Assembly: GCF_029868625.1 (NCBI RefSeq)
Contig: NZ_JARWOJ010000316.1
Coordinates: 1-64,000 of the forward strand
Source: Nocardia neocaledoniensis
Lineage (GTDB): Bacteria > Actinomycetota > Actinomycetes > Mycobacteriales > Mycobacteriaceae
DNA: 64,000 nt
Direction: 5' to 3'
Below the pieces are notes generated by a model. It saw only the letters and a list, made by a program, of their open reading frames with translations, made no database searches and was not told where the DNA came from. Position numbers and translations under genes: made by a program. Positions 40,997 to 50,860 of the stretch are shown one piece after another (the first letter of the stretch is position 1; each line of letters opens with the position of its first letter).

Positions 40997-42610
40997 TCAG
41001 TACGCGGTGATCCGGAGCGCGCGCATCTTGGCGTACAGCGTGGTGCGCGAGATTCCCAGGTCCGCAGCGGCTTTGACCTTGTTGCCATTGTTCCTGCGCA
41101 GGCTGTCGACGATCACGTCGCGTTCGGCACGATCGATCGGCGCGAGCGGGCGGGCTGGTTGCTGGGTTCGGTAGGCCTCCGGGAGGTCGCTGATCACCAC
41201 AGCTCCGGTCCGCCGGTTCCGTACGACGTGGGCGACCACGGCGTGCAGCTCGCGCAGATTCCCCGGCCAGTCGTGGGCGGACATCGCCGCGAGCGCGCCG
41301 GGGGTGAAGTGCAAGGACGCATCCGCGCCCGCTTCGCGCAGCATCGTCGCGACGAGCTCGGGGATCTCGCCGCGCCGCCGGGTCAGTGGAGCGAGCACCA
41401 CCCGGTCGGTGCATTCGCCCGCCAGTGCGGCGGCGGGACCGGACAGCGTCTCGGTGGGGCCGCTGACGAGCACGATGCGCGGCAAGCGCCGCTTCGCGAC
41501 CTGGGTTTTCACCACCTCGATGAGCTCGTTCGGCAGCAGCTCGAGCCCGTCGACGCAGACCGACCCCTGCCGGGTGCGGACCAGGGCCGCGAAGTCGCGC
41601 GCCCAGGCATCCACGCCGTCGAGTAGTGCGTCCGCGGCGGTGAGCACGGCCACCGGCTGGTCGGTGGCGTGGGTACGGGCCGCCCTCGACCGGCCGGAAC
41701 CCGGCGGGCCGGTGATCAGCAGGGGCGCACCGGTTTCCGGCACCCGGCTGGCGTGTTTCGGCGCTTGCCGCTCGTGCGCCTCGACGTTGAGCAGGGTTCC
41801 GCCCGCCGCCCCGCCGACTCGGGTGGCCTCGACCCGCACGGCGATCCCCGACTCGAGCGTCAGGTCGACCACGGCGGTTCGCCGCACCTCCGTGGCGAGA
41901 ATCCGCAGGAGGGTGAGGTCGGTCGGCCCGAGCAGGTCGGTCGCGAGCTGGTTGGACATCAGCAGATCGCGTCCGATCGCCACCACCGCGCGCCGCCGGA
42001 CCTTGGCGACCTGGAACGCCGCGAGCAGTTCCCGGTCGGAGACGCGGCTGCTGTCGAGCAGACGCTGTTCGATATCGGCGACCGTCCGGCCGACCAGTGG
42101 CGCCAGCAGCGGGCTCGCCGCCTCGGCGGCGGTCGCGATGTTCAGGACCCCTTCGATCCGCCGGGTCGTCGGGTGGAAGATCGGATGACCGAAGCAGCTC
42201 AGCTGACGCAGCGGAAGCGCGAAGTGCTCGCCCCCGTTGACCGCGACGCTGGTGCGCGTCTCGAGGACCACGCCCGGCGCGGTGGTCCCGATGGCTTCCT
42301 CCAGCAGCGAGGCGCCGACGTCGACGCCCATGTGGTCCAGCGTCTGCCGCGCGTGGCTGCTGCCACAGCCGCGGTGCGCGATGCGACCGTCGCGATCGAC
42401 CACCATCGTCGTGAAATCGGTACCTTCCAGACGCTGGTTGAGATCGGCGAGCACAGGCAGGGCGGCGGCCATCAACGGACTCGTCTCGTCCACCTCGCCG
42501 TAGGTGAGCCGATCGAGCGCGGAGGACGGCTCCAGACCCGCCAGTGCGGCCCGGCGCCAGGACGCCGCGATCGGATCACGGGTGGCACCGGTGGTGTCGA
42601 ACTCGCCCAT
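40997..42610 (-). CDS. AcoR/MimR-like GAF-AAA-Fis activator
   Basis: A 537-residue regulator. The GAF sensor occupies residues about 70-200 (TMVVDRDGRIAHRGCG, EEAIGTTAPG). An AAA-type middle domain has a recognisable but altered Walker A (GPPGSGRSRAA). A C-terminal Fis HTH reads NNGNKVKAAADLGISRTTLY. The GAFTGA loop that contacts sigma-54 is absent, as expected in actinobacteria without sigma-54. It is divergent from the alcohol dehydrogenase, and a 35-base palindrome lies between, so activation of the ADH-ALDH pair is likely. Confidence 0.88.
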   Translation of the reverse strand: MGEFDTTGATRDPIAASWRRAALAGLEPSSALDRLTYGEVDETSPLMAAALPVLADLNQRLEGTDFTTMVVDRDGRIAHRGCGSSHARQTLDHMGVDVGASLLEEAIGTTAPGVVLETRTSVAVNGGEHFALPLRQLSCFGHPIFHPTTRRIEGVLNIATAAEAASPLLAPLVGRTVADIEQRLLDSSRVSDRELLAAFQVAKVRRRAVVAIGRDLLMSNQLATDLLGPTDLTLLRILATEVRRTAVVDLTLESGIAVRVEATRVGGAAGGTLLNVEAHERQAPKHASRVPETGAPLLITGPPGSGRSRAARTHATDQPVAVLTAADALLDGVDAWARDFAALVRTRQGSVCVDGLELLPNELIEVVKTQVAKRRLPRIVLVSGPTETLSGPAAALAGECTDRVVLAPLTRRRGEIPELVATMLREAGADASLHFTPGALAAMSAHDWPGNLRELHAVVAHVVRNRRTGAVVISDLPEAYRTQQPARPLAPIDRAERDVIVDSLRRNNGNKVKAAADLGISRTTLYAKMRALRITAY

Positions 42611-42663
42611 CGCACCTCGCTCCGCCCGATCCGGTCATGCACAACCGTAGCAAGAGTGTCCCG

Positions 42664-42698
42664 GGTCACGACTGTTCAGTTCTTGAACACTCGTGACC
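42664..42698. promoter_or_regulatory. 35-base palindrome, predicted AcoR-like activator site
   Basis: GGTCACGACTGTTCA (42664-42678) and TGAACACTCGTGACC (42684-42698) are complementary at 14 of 15 positions around GTTCT. It lies between the regulator start (42610) and the alcohol dehydrogenase start (42767), about 70 bases from the latter, a typical upstream activator position. Confidence 0.8.
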
Positions 42699-42766
42699 TC
42701 GGGAAATTGCGACTGTGGTCTCCATCACGTCCAGTTCGCGACGTCGACACGATCAGGAGAGCAGTC

Positions 42767-43882
42767 ATGAAGACCAAGGCCGCAGTCGTCTATCAGGTTG
42801 GCAAGCCGATCGAGATCGAGGAGCTCGAGCTCGACAAACCTCGCGAGGGCGAGGTGCTCATCCGGTATCTCTACGGCGGCCTGTGCCATTCCGATGTGCA
42901 CATCGCCCGCGGTGACCTGGAGGCGCGGCTGCCGATGGTCCTCGGCCACGAAGGGGCGGGCATCATCGAAGACGTCGGCCCCGGCGTCACCCGGGTCAAG
43001 CCCGGCGACCACGTCGTCTGCTCGTTCATCCCCAGCTGCGGCACCTGTCGGTACTGCGCCACCGGCAGGCAGTCGATCTGCGACATGGGCGCGACGATCC
43101 TCGACGGCTACCTCCCCGGTGGCCGATTCCCGCTGACCGGCCCGTCCGGTGAATACGGCGCGATGTGCATGCTCGGCACCTTCAGCCAGTACGGCGTGAT
43201 CCATCAGAACTCGTGCGTCAAGGTCGACGACGACCTTCCGCTGGACAAGGCGGTCCTGGTCGGCTGCGGTGTTCCCAGTGGTTGGGGGTCGGCGGTCAAC
43301 ACCGCCGAAGTGAGGCCCGGCGACGTGGTCGTGGTGTTCGGTATCGGTGGCCTCGGCATCAACGCGGTGCAGGGCGCGCGATACGCGGGCGCGAAATACG
43401 TCGTCGCGGTCGACCCGCTGCGGAACAAGCGCGAGCGCGCGCTCGAACTCGGCGCGACCCACGCCTTCGCCGATGCCGCCGCGGCACAGGAGAAGATCGT
43501 CGAGCTGACCCGAGGCCAGGGCGCGGACGCCGTGATCCTGATCCCCGACCTGCTGACCGCGGAGATCGTGCAGGCGGGTTTCGACGCCGTCGGCAAGGGC
43601 GGGAAGGTCGTGCTGACCGGCCTGAACAAGCTCGACGAGATCAACATCCAGTTGCCCGGATCGATCATGACCCTGTTCCGGAAGGAACTGCGCGGCAGCC
43701 TGTTCGGCGACTGCAACCCGACCGTCGACATCCCGAAGATCCTCGGCCTGTATCAGAGCGGCGACCTCGCCCTCGACGAGCTCGTCACCCGCACCTACAC
43801 CCTCGACGAGATCAACCAGGGCTACGACGACCTGCTCAACGGCCACAACATCCGCGGCGTGCTCGTGCACAGCCATTCCTGA
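42767..43882 (+). CDS. NDMA-dependent (mycofactocin-linked) alcohol dehydrogenase
   Basis: A 371-residue zinc-dependent MDR enzyme. Catalytic zinc ligands are in GGLCHSDVH and GHEGAGI; structural zinc cysteines are in CGTCRYCATGRQSIC. The Rossmann motif is VFGIGGLGINAVQGAR. The sequence style (LPGGRFPLTGPSGEYGAMCM) is that of the TIGR03989 NDMA-dependent family, whose NAD stays bound and is recycled by mycofactocin. No mycofactocin genes lie in this window. It is first of a pair with an aldehyde dehydrogenase 18 bases downstream. Confidence 0.9.
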   Translation: MKTKAAVVYQVGKPIEIEELELDKPREGEVLIRYLYGGLCHSDVHIARGDLEARLPMVLGHEGAGIIEDVGPGVTRVKPGDHVVCSFIPSCGTCRYCATGRQSICDMGATILDGYLPGGRFPLTGPSGEYGAMCMLGTFSQYGVIHQNSCVKVDDDLPLDKAVLVGCGVPSGWGSAVNTAEVRPGDVVVVFGIGGLGINAVQGARYAGAKYVVAVDPLRNKRERALELGATHAFADAAAAQEKIVELTRGQGADAVILIPDLLTAEIVQAGFDAVGKGGKVVLTGLNKLDEINIQLPGSIMTLFRKELRGSLFGDCNPTVDIPKILGLYQSGDLALDELVTRTYTLDEINQGYDDLLNGHNIRGVLVHSHS

Positions 43883-43900
43883 CACCCACCGGAGGCAGTG

Positions 43901-45409
43901 ATGACCGAAGTACTGAACTCGACGGATACGCCCGTCTTGCCCCACGTCCGCGACTGGCTGACGACACCGAAGAAGTTGTTCATCGGCGGACAGTGGGTCG
44001 ACGCGCTGTCCGGCCGCACCTTCGAAACCCGCGATCCCGCCACCGGTCAGGTCCTGACCGAGGTCGCACACGCCGAGGCGGCCGATGTCGACCTGGCGGT
44101 TCGCGCGGCACGCAGGGCCTTCGAGGGCGAATGGTCCCTCTGGACTCCCGCGCAGCGCCAGCGCCTGCTGTTCCGGGCGGGTGAGGCGATCTTCGCCAAC
44201 GCCGAAGAACTCGCGCAGCTCGAATCCCTGGACAACGGCAAGTCCGCCGCGGTCGCGCAGGCCGTCGACATCACCTGGGTCGCCGAATTGTTCCAGTACT
44301 ACGCCGGCTGGGCGACGAAGATCGAGGGCCGCACCATCCCGGTGTCGGTGCCGTGGGCGCCGGGAACGCAGTGGCACGCCTACACGCTGCGCGAACCGGT
44401 CGGGGTGTGCGGCGCGATCACCCCCTGGAACTTCCCGCTGCTGATGGCCGCGTTCAAGATTCCCGTCGCGCTGGCCACCGGCAACACCGTCGTGCTCAAA
44501 CCCGCCGAGGACACGCCGCTCACCGCGCTGCGTCTCGCGGAGATCCTCGCCGAGGTGGGCCTGCCCGACGGAGTGTTCAATGTCGTCACCGGATACGGCG
44601 ACGCGGGTGCGGCGCTGGCCGCGCACGACGACGTCGACAAGATCGCGTTCACCGGGTCGACCGAGGTCGGCAGACTGATCGTGGACGCGGCCAAGGGAAA
44701 TCTGAAGAAGGTCAGCCTCGAACTCGGCGGCAAGAGCCCCCAGGTGGTGTACGCCGACGCCGATCTGGACCTGGCGATTCCCGGAACCGCGTCCGGCTTC
44801 CTGTTCAATCAGGGCCAGACCTGCACCAGCGGGACCCGGCTGCTGGTGGAGGACAAGATCTTCGAGGAATTCACCCAGGGCGTCGCCGAGGTCGCGGCGG
44901 CGAGCAGGCTCGGACCCGGTTTGAACCCGTCGACCGATGTGGGTCCGCTGGTGTCGCAGACGCAGCTCGATCGGGTGCTGGGCTACGTCGACCAGGGCCT
45001 GCGCGACGGAGCCCGCGCGCTGACCGGCGGCAGACGCCACGGCGACCGCGGCTACTTCGTCGAGCCGACGGTGCTCGTCGACGTCGACTCGACGTTCAGC
45101 GTCTACCGCGAGGAGATCTTCGGACCGGTGGTGGTGGCGACACCGTTCTCCGCCGACCGCGGTGTCGCCGCTGCGGCCAACGACACCCCTTACGGGCTGG
45201 CCGCGTCGGTCTGGACGCGTGATGTGTCGAAGGCGCACCGTACCGCGCGCCAGATCAAGGCGGGCACGGTGTGGATCAACGCGCACAACGCCTTCGACGC
45301 GGCGTTGCCCTTCGGCGGCTACAAACAGTCCGGGTGGGGCCGTGAACTCGGGGCGTCCGCGATCGACGCCTACACCGAGCAGAAGTCGGTGAACGCCTTC
45401 CTGGGCTGA
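43901..45409 (+). CDS. Aldehyde dehydrogenase (NAD-dependent, betaine/aldehyde type)
   Basis: A 502-residue ALDH. AITPWNFPLLMAAFKI near residue 170, FTGSTEVGRLIVDAA near 250, Glu in LELGGKSPQ near 275 and catalytic Cys in NQGQTCTSGTRL near 308. ATG 43901 has CCGGAGG before it. It would oxidise the aldehyde produced by the alcohol dehydrogenase, so the pair converts a primary alcohol to an acid under the AcoR-like activator. Confidence 0.93.
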   Translation: MTEVLNSTDTPVLPHVRDWLTTPKKLFIGGQWVDALSGRTFETRDPATGQVLTEVAHAEAADVDLAVRAARRAFEGEWSLWTPAQRQRLLFRAGEAIFANAEELAQLESLDNGKSAAVAQAVDITWVAELFQYYAGWATKIEGRTIPVSVPWAPGTQWHAYTLREPVGVCGAITPWNFPLLMAAFKIPVALATGNTVVLKPAEDTPLTALRLAEILAEVGLPDGVFNVVTGYGDAGAALAAHDDVDKIAFTGSTEVGRLIVDAAKGNLKKVSLELGGKSPQVVYADADLDLAIPGTASGFLFNQGQTCTSGTRLLVEDKIFEEFTQGVAEVAAASRLGPGLNPSTDVGPLVSQTQLDRVLGYVDQGLRDGARALTGGRRHGDRGYFVEPTVLVDVDSTFSVYREEIFGPVVVATPFSADRGVAAAANDTPYGLAASVWTRDVSKAHRTARQIKAGTVWINAHNAFDAALPFGGYKQSGWGRELGASAIDAYTEQKSVNAFLG

Positions 45410-45417
45410 TCGGTCAC

Positions 45418-45454
45418 AGCTCCGGTACCGGACTCGGTGCGCGGTACCGGAGCT
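45418..45454. terminator. Bidirectional hairpin between convergent genes
   Basis: AGCTCCGGTACCG (45418-45430) and CGGTACCGGAGCT (45442-45454) form a perfect 13-bp stem with an 11-base loop between the ALDH stop and the old yellow enzyme stop. No T-tract follows, which is common for actinobacterial terminators. Confidence 0.75.
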
Positions 45455-45494
45455 CGATCGGCCCTCGCGCCCGTGACGGCGGCCGAAAACGCGG

Positions 45495-46622
45495 CTAACT
45501 CAGGGTCTTCAGCGCCGAGGCGTCGTACGGCTTCAGCTCGTCGACGCGGCCCGCGAGGACCTTCGCCGCCCACTCGGGGTCCTGCAGCAGGGCACGACCG
45601 ATCGCGACCATGTCGAACTCGTCGCGCTCCATCCGGTCGAGCAGGTTGTCGATGCTGCCCAGTTCGGCGCCCTCGCCGGTGAACGCGCGCAGGAAGTCGC
45701 CGTCGAGGCCGACGGAGCCGACGGTGATGGTGGGCAGGCCGGTGAGCTTCTTGGTCCAGCCGGCCAGATTCAGGTCCGAACCGTCGAATTCGGGAAGCCA
45801 GTAGCGGCGGGTGGACGCGTGGAAGGCGTCGACGCCCGCGGCGGCGAGCGGAGCGAGGATCGCCTCGAGCTCCTGCGGGGTCTCGGCCAGGCGCGCACGG
45901 TAGTCCTGCTGCTTCCACTGCGAGTAGCGGAAGATCACCGGGAACTCCGGCGACACGACAGCGCGGACCGCGCCCACGATCTCGGCCGCGAACCTGGTGC
46001 GCGCCACGGGATCTCCGCCGTAGGCGTCGTCGCGCCGGTTGGACCCGGCCCACAGGAACTGGTCGAGGAGATAGCCGTGGGCGCCGTGCAGTTCGACGCC
46101 GTCGAAGCCGATGCGCTCGGCCGCGGCGGCGGCGTCGGCGAACGCGCCGATGACGTCGTCGAGGTCGGCCTGGGTCATCGCCTTGCCCGCGCCCTCGGTG
46201 CCGTCGATGCCGATGCCGGAGGGGCCGACGGCGGGAGCGTCGGCGAAGGGCGGCTCACCCTGATTGCGGACCATGCCGATGTGCCACAGCTGCGGCACGA
46301 TCGTGCCGCCGGCGGCGTGCACGTCGGCGGCGACCTTCGCCCAGCCCGCGAGTTGTTCCTCGCCGTGGAAGCGCGGCACCCGAGCGCTGTTGCCCGCCGA
46401 CTCGTGGCCGACATAGGTGCCCTCGGTGACGATCAGCCCGACACCCGCAGCGGCACGGCGGGCGTAGTAGGAACGCACGTCCTCGCCGGGGACTCCGTTC
46501 GGCGAGAACATGCGCGTCATCGGCGCCATCGCGATGCGGTTCGGGACGATCAGGCCGTTCAGCGCGACGGGCCGGGACAGGATCTCGGCCGTGCGGGCGA
46601 CCTCGGAGGTGGTGACGGTCAC
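45495..46622 (-). CDS. Old yellow enzyme family NADH:flavin oxidoreductase
   Basis: A 375-residue FMN-binding TIM barrel that reduces activated alkenes. RIAMAPMTRMFSPNGVPGED near residue 28, LIVTEGTYVG near 65, the active-site pair in FDGVELHGAHGYLLDQFLW near 178 and FRYSQWKQQDY follow family order. It is divergent from a MarR regulator with inverted TACTTGAC boxes between, which implies control by electrophiles or phenolics. Confidence 0.92.
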   Translation of the reverse strand: MTVTTSEVARTAEILSRPVALNGLIVPNRIAMAPMTRMFSPNGVPGEDVRSYYARRAAAGVGLIVTEGTYVGHESAGNSARVPRFHGEEQLAGWAKVAADVHAAGGTIVPQLWHIGMVRNQGEPPFADAPAVGPSGIGIDGTEGAGKAMTQADLDDVIGAFADAAAAAERIGFDGVELHGAHGYLLDQFLWAGSNRRDDAYGGDPVARTRFAAEIVGAVRAVVSPEFPVIFRYSQWKQQDYRARLAETPQELEAILAPLAAAGVDAFHASTRRYWLPEFDGSDLNLAGWTKKLTGLPTITVGSVGLDGDFLRAFTGEGAELGSIDNLLDRMERDEFDMVAIGRALLQDPEWAAKVLAGRVDELKPYDASALKTLS

Positions 46623-46638
46623 AAAGCGCTCCTGTAGC

Positions 46639-46712
46639 TACTTGACAAAGTCGATGGTTGAGAACTTCAAGCAATGCACACCGTAGGGGGAACTATTTGA
46701 GATAGTCAAGTA
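46639..46712. promoter_or_regulatory. MarR-type operator boxes
   Basis: TACTTGAC at 46639-46646 is inverted as GTCAAGTA at 46705-46712. The second lies beside a perfect ACTAT-TTGAG-ATAGT palindrome (46692-46706). Both are in the divergent promoter region of the old yellow enzyme and MarR genes. Confidence 0.6.
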
Positions 46713-46732
46713 TTTGTGGATAGAGTGATCTC

Positions 46733-47176
46733 ATGGCAGACGCTCTCCGCACCGACACGGCCCAGCTCATGGAGCTGCTCTTGGTGTCGCTCGGCGCCTA
46801 CTACGGCGATTTCACGGTCGCGGCCGCGAGCGAGAACCTGACGGCGAGCCAGGGCAAGACGCTGACGGTGCTGCGCAGGCGACCGGCCTCGATGCGCGCC
46901 CTGGCCGAGATCCTGACCTGCGACGCGTCCAATGTCACCGGGATCATCAACCGGCTGGAGAAGCGCGGTCTGGTGCGCCGCGAAACCTGCGCGTCCGATC
47001 GCCGGGTGACCAATTTGGTCCTCACGCCCGAGGGCGAGCAGGTCACCGACGCGATCCGCGCGAAGATGAGCGCCACCAGGGCCGGGCTGGACCGGCTCGA
47101 TGAGCAGGAGCGAGAGGTGCTGGCCACGCTGTTGAAGCGGGTCTTCGTCCCGCCACGTGACGCTCGCCCCGAGTGA
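46733..47176 (+). CDS. MarR-family transcriptional regulator
   Basis: A 147-residue winged-helix protein: TASQGKTLTVLRRRPASMRA, LAEILTCDASNVTGIINRLE (recognition helix), RGLVRRETCASDRRVTNLVL (wing). It has two Cys near the wing that could sense electrophiles. It is divergent from the old yellow enzyme gene, its likely target. It ends 3 bases from the convergent carboxylic acid reductase stop. Confidence 0.92.
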   Translation: MADALRTDTAQLMELLLVSLGAYYGDFTVAAASENLTASQGKTLTVLRRRPASMRALAEILTCDASNVTGIINRLEKRGLVRRETCASDRRVTNLVLTPEGEQVTDAIRAKMSATRAGLDRLDEQEREVLATLLKRVFVPPRDARPE

Positions 47177-47179
47177 CCG

Positions 47180-50100
47180 TCAGCCGAGCAGGCCCGATCC
47201 GGCGAGATCGCTGACGTATTTCCCGATCAGCTCCGGTCCCAGGTGCGGAATGTCGTGCTCGGCGCCGATCCGGGCCGCGCGCACCGCTGCCCGGAAACCG
47301 TCGGCGGGCAACGCCGACCCCGCGAGCGGCCGACCAGGGCGGCGGTAGGCGTGCAGCAGCGGGAGCAGTGTGTGCCTGCGCCGGTCCTCGGGCAGCGCGC
47401 GCAGAGCGGTTTCGAAACGGGTGAACCACTCGTCGTAGTCGGCGATCCGGTCCACGGGATGGCCCGCCTCGATCAGCCAATCGACGAACACGTCGAGGGA
47501 GATGCCGTCGTCGTGCGGGTTGACGACGTCGTAGGTGCGGTAGCCCGCGGTCGCCGCCGCGCCGAGCCCGGTGACCGCGGCGGCGACGAAATCGGCGGGC
47601 AGTCCGTCGTAGTGCGCGCGCTGCCGCTGCCCCCGGGAATCGGTGCGGTAGAACGACATCGGCGCGAGACCGGTCACCAGGACGCTCAGCAGCAGCCGGG
47701 TGAACACGTCGGGGACGTTCAGCTGGCCGGGGTGGTCGCTGTGCGCCAGGATCATGTCCGAGCGGAACACCGCCACCGGCAGGCCGAAGCTGTCCGACGC
47801 CGCCCGCAGCAATACCTCGCCCGCCCATTTGCTGTTGCCGTAGCCGTTGGCGTAGGTCTCGTCGAGGCGGCGCACGGGACTCATGGTCCGCACGTCACCG
47901 TCTTCGGCGAACGACTCCCCCTGCGCCGCGACCGCCACCGTCGACAGATAGTTCACCGGTTTCCGCGTCGCGGTCAGCGCCAGCCGGATGACCTCGGCGG
48001 TGCCGACGACGTTCGGGCCGAACAGCTGCGCGTAGGGCAGCACGTGGTTCACCAGCGCCGCCGAATGCACGATCAGGTCGACCTCCTCGGCCAGGCGTTG
48101 CCAGGTGGCCGCGGCCAGGCCGAGATTCGGCTCGCCGATGTCGCCGGGTACCACCTCCAGCGTTTCCGCGGCCAGGGAGCGGTAATGCCGGCTCAGGACG
48201 CTGTCGGTCTCGAAGACCGCGTCGAGGCGGGCGCGAGCGGAGGTGGCGTCGCCGCCGCGCACCACGCAGATCACCCGGCCGCCGAGGGGGGCGAGGCGTT
48301 CGAGCCAGGTCAGTAGCAGGAAGCGACCGAGGTAGCCGTTCGCGCCGGTGATCAGGACCGTCGTCGCGGGCGCGGTCGCAGGCGAAAGGTGGTGTGCCGC
48401 GCGCAGAGTGGCGGTGTCCAGGAACGCGGCCAGGGTCAGGTCGTCGGCGCGGATGGTCCTCGCGCCGGCTCCGTGCACCGTGTCGGCGTCGACGCGGCGG
48501 GTGCCCGGTTCGCGTTCGCGGCGGATGTAGCCGGCGAGCCGGGCCAGGTCGGTGTCGGGCGCGAGCAGCACGTGCACGGGGACGTCGACGTGGAGCAGCT
48601 CTCGCAGCAGGGTCGAATACGACAGTGCCGCCAGTGAATCCCCACCCAGATCACCGAACCGCGCCTCCGGGCGCAGGTCGGTGGCGGCGCAGCCGAGTAC
48701 CGCCCTGGCCGCACGAGCGACCACGTCGTCCACCGGGAGCCCGGCGGCGTCGCGGCGCAGACTCGCCAGCTCCGCCTCCTGATCTCGCGCCACCTCGTCG
48801 TACAGCGCGTCCAGTCGCGCACCGTAACGCTGTTTCAGCATGGGCCGCAGCAGTTTTCCGACGCCGGAGAGCAGTCCGTTCGCGATCGTGAACGGTTCCG
48901 GCTCGATCAGGAATTCGCGCGGGATCTCGTAGGGCTCCAGGTCGGCCACCGCGGCGGCGCGGTGCAGGGACGCGGCCACCGCCGCCCGCAGCTCGTCGGG
49001 CGGTCCGGCGAGGGCGGCCTCGGTCGGCACGACGACGGCGAGCAGGTACGCGCGTTCACTGCTGCCGTAGACGTAGATCTGGCGCACCAGGTCGGCGCCG
49101 GCGAAGATCGCCTCCAGCCGCGAGATCGTGACGAACTCGCCCTGCGACAGCTTGAGCACGTTGTTGCGGCGGTCGACGTAGGCCAGCCGATCGGGGGCCA
49201 GCTCGGCGACCACGTCCCCGGTGCGGCAGAAGCCGTCCTCGTCGAAGACCTCGGCCGTCACCTCGGGGCGCCGATAGTAGCCCGCGATCATGGTGGTCGA
49301 CTTCAGTAGCAGCTCACCGCGCGGATACGGTTTGTCGGTGCGGAAATAGCCGAGTTCCGGGACGTCGACGAGTTTGTAGTCCAGGACCGGCGGCCGCATC
49401 ACCTTGGTGTCGAAGATGACGCCGCCGCCGGTCTCGGTGGAGCCGTACCCGTCGTGCAGACGTAACCGCAGCACCGACTCCACGAAACTCCGCAGCTCCG
49501 GCGCGATCGGCGCGCTCCCGCACAGCACGGTCATCAGCCTGCCACCCAGGAATTGTTCGCGCAGTTCGGCTTTCACCTGGTTTTCCAGCGCCTCCAGGTC
49601 CACCCCTGGCCGCGTGCGGCGTTCGACCTCGGTCCGGAACCGCTGCAGGATCATGTCGCAGACCCGGGGCACCAGGAAGATCTCCGTGGGCCGCACCAGG
49701 GCGATGTCGTCGAACAGGGTCGACATGTCCGGTGCCGCCGCGAAGTACGCGCTACCGCCGCGCGCGAGGGTGGCGTCGAGCGTGAGTCTGGCCGCGATGT
49801 GGCTCATCGGCAGGAAGTTGACGTTGATGACGGCGATCGGTCGTGTCGGCTGCCAGCCCGCGGCGACCAGCCGCTGGGTGTACATCGCGCCCTTGGGCGT
49901 GCCGGTGCTGCCGGAGGTGTAGATCAGCATGGCGAGGGGGTCCTCCCCCGCCGCCGGCACGGTCAGCGGCGCGGGGTCCAGCGACCGGCCACGGGTGACC
50001 GTTTCGTCCACGGTGTGTACCGCGACCGTCGACCCCGCGGCGGTGAGCCGGGCACGTGCGGCGGCGAGGGCGTCGCGATGGTCGTCGTCGTCCGGACGAT

Positions 50101-50665
50101 GGTCGAACACCAGCAGCGTGTGTGGCGCCGAGCCCGCGAGGACGACCTCGACCGCGATCGCCAGCTGGGCGGTGTCCACCGCGAACACCCGGGGCGCCGT
50201 TTCGTCCAGGATCGACCGGAGTTGCGCTGGTCCGGCCCCCGATTGCAGGGGCACCGCGACCGCGCCGAGGTGGATCGTCGCCAGGCCGAGCACGGTGTAG
50301 TCGGCGCCGGTGAATCCCAGGGTGGCAATGAAGTCGCCCGCCACGACACCGTCGGCGTGCCAGGCCGAGGCGAGGGCTCTGGCCCGATCCCAGATCGCGC
50401 CGTAGGTCAGCAGCTCGAACTCCGGCACCAGGTGGCGGGTGCGGCGGCCCTGCGCCACCACCGGTTCGGTGCGCCGGACGCCCAGCGCCGGCCGGTCGCG
50501 GTAGGCGGTCATGACGGTCGAGACGAGCTGTGCCAGTGGCAGACCCGGGGTGGTGACGACCCTGTGCACCTCCGCGTCCGGTGTCGCCGCGCGGATCTGC
50601 GCGTCCTCGGCGTAGAGCGACTTGATGCGATCGGCCAACCGGCCCGCGTCGAGGTCGACGGTCAT
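47180..50665 (-). CDS. car: Carboxylic acid reductase
   Basis: An 1161-residue three-domain enzyme that reduces carboxylic acids to aldehydes using ATP and NADPH. The adenylation domain (1-640) has [18 protein letters not shown] and the late [19 protein letters not shown]. The carrier domain has [11 protein letters not shown] with the phosphopantetheine Ser near 676. The thioester reductase domain begins [20 protein letters not shown] near 770 and keeps the YGNSKWAGE Tyr-Lys. Length matches Nocardia and mycobacterial CARs (1160-1175). No phosphopantetheinyl transferase is nearby. Its ATG overlaps a 40-codon leader frame. Confidence 0.97.
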   Translation of the reverse strand: MTVDLDAGRLADRIKSLYAEDAQIRAATPDAEVHRVVTTPGLPLAQLVSTVMTAYRDRPALGVRRTEPVVAQGRRTRHLVPEFELLTYGAIWDRARALASAWHADGVVAGDFIATLGFTGADYTVLGLATIHLGAVAVPLQSGAGPAQLRSILDETAPRVFAVDTAQLAIAVEVVLAGSAPHTLLVFDHRPDDDDHRDALAAARARLTAAGSTVAVHTVDETVTRGRSLDPAPLTVPAAGEDPLAMLIYTSGSTGTPKGAMYTQRLVAAGWQPTRPIAVINVNFLPMSHIAARLTLDATLARGGSAYFAAAPDMSTLFDDIALVRPTEIFLVPRVCDMILQRFRTEVERRTRPGVDLEALENQVKAELREQFLGGRLMTVLCGSAPIAPELRSFVESVLRLRLHDGYGSTETGGGVIFDTKVMRPPVLDYKLVDVPELGYFRTDKPYPRGELLLKSTTMIAGYYRRPEVTAEVFDEDGFCRTGDVVAELAPDRLAYVDRRNNVLKLSQGEFVTISRLEAIFAGADLVRQIYVYGSSERAYLLAVVVPTEAALAGPPDELRAAVAASLHRAAAVADLEPYEIPREFLIEPEPFTIANGLLSGVGKLLRPMLKQRYGARLDALYDEVARDQEAELASLRRDAAGLPVDDVVARAARAVLGCAATDLRPEARFGDLGGDSLAALSYSTLLRELLHVDVPVHVLLAPDTDLARLAGYIRREREPGTRRVDADTVHGAGARTIRADDLTLAAFLDTATLRAAHHLSPATAPATTVLITGANGYLGRFLLLTWLERLAPLGGRVICVVRGGDATSARARLDAVFETDSVLSRHYRSLAAETLEVVPGDIGEPNLGLAAATWQRLAEEVDLIVHSAALVNHVLPYAQLFGPNVVGTAEVIRLALTATRKPVNYLSTVAVAAQGESFAEDGDVRTMSPVRRLDETYANGYGNSKWAGEVLLRAASDSFGLPVAVFRSDMILAHSDHPGQLNVPDVFTRLLLSVLVTGLAPMSFYRTDSRGQRQRAHYDGLPADFVAAAVTGLGAAATAGYRTYDVVNPHDDGISLDVFVDWLIEAGHPVDRIADYDEWFTRFETALRALPEDRRRHTLLPLLHAYRRPGRPLAGSALPADGFRAAVRAARIGAEHDIPHLGPELIGKYVSDLAGSGLLG

Positions 50666-50784
50666 GCCACACCCCTCCGGCGAGCCGGCACGCAGGCGAG
50701 GCGAGCCGCTGTGGAAAGGGAACGTCCGTGGACGACGGGAGCGCGCACGACTCCGTCGGCGGTCGCGATCTCGGTGGTCACCAT
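50662..50784 (-). CDS. 40-residue leader frame coupled to car
   Basis: The frame starts at ATG 50784 ([20 protein letters not shown]...) and its TGA shares the ATGA of the car start codon. It has no known homologue that I recognise. It may control car translation through coupling, or car may truly have only a fortuitous upstream frame. A GGTACC-AGC-GGTACC repeat lies at about 50800-50814, just upstream. Confidence 0.4.
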   Translation of the reverse strand: MVTTEIATADGVVRAPVVHGRSLSTAARLACVPARRRGVA

Positions 50785-50860
50785 GGGCCCACAGTACGTG
50801 GTACCAGCGGTACCGCGCAGGGTGTTCGATCGACGGTCCGTGCTCGCGCCCGGGCGGAGG

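Noticed and set aside
40997-42610. Sigma-54-dependent activator
   Set aside because: The GAFTGA loop is absent and actinobacteria of this type lack sigma-54. It is an AcoR-like protein using another mechanism.
42725-45286. 853-codon minus-strand open frame across the alcohol and aldehyde dehydrogenase genes
   Set aside because: It runs antisense to two well-conserved genes and across their intergenic space. Its composition is typical of a GC-rich shadow frame.
47180-50665. Non-ribosomal peptide synthetase module
   Set aside because: There is no condensation domain. The A-PCP-R order, length and motifs fit a carboxylic acid reductase.
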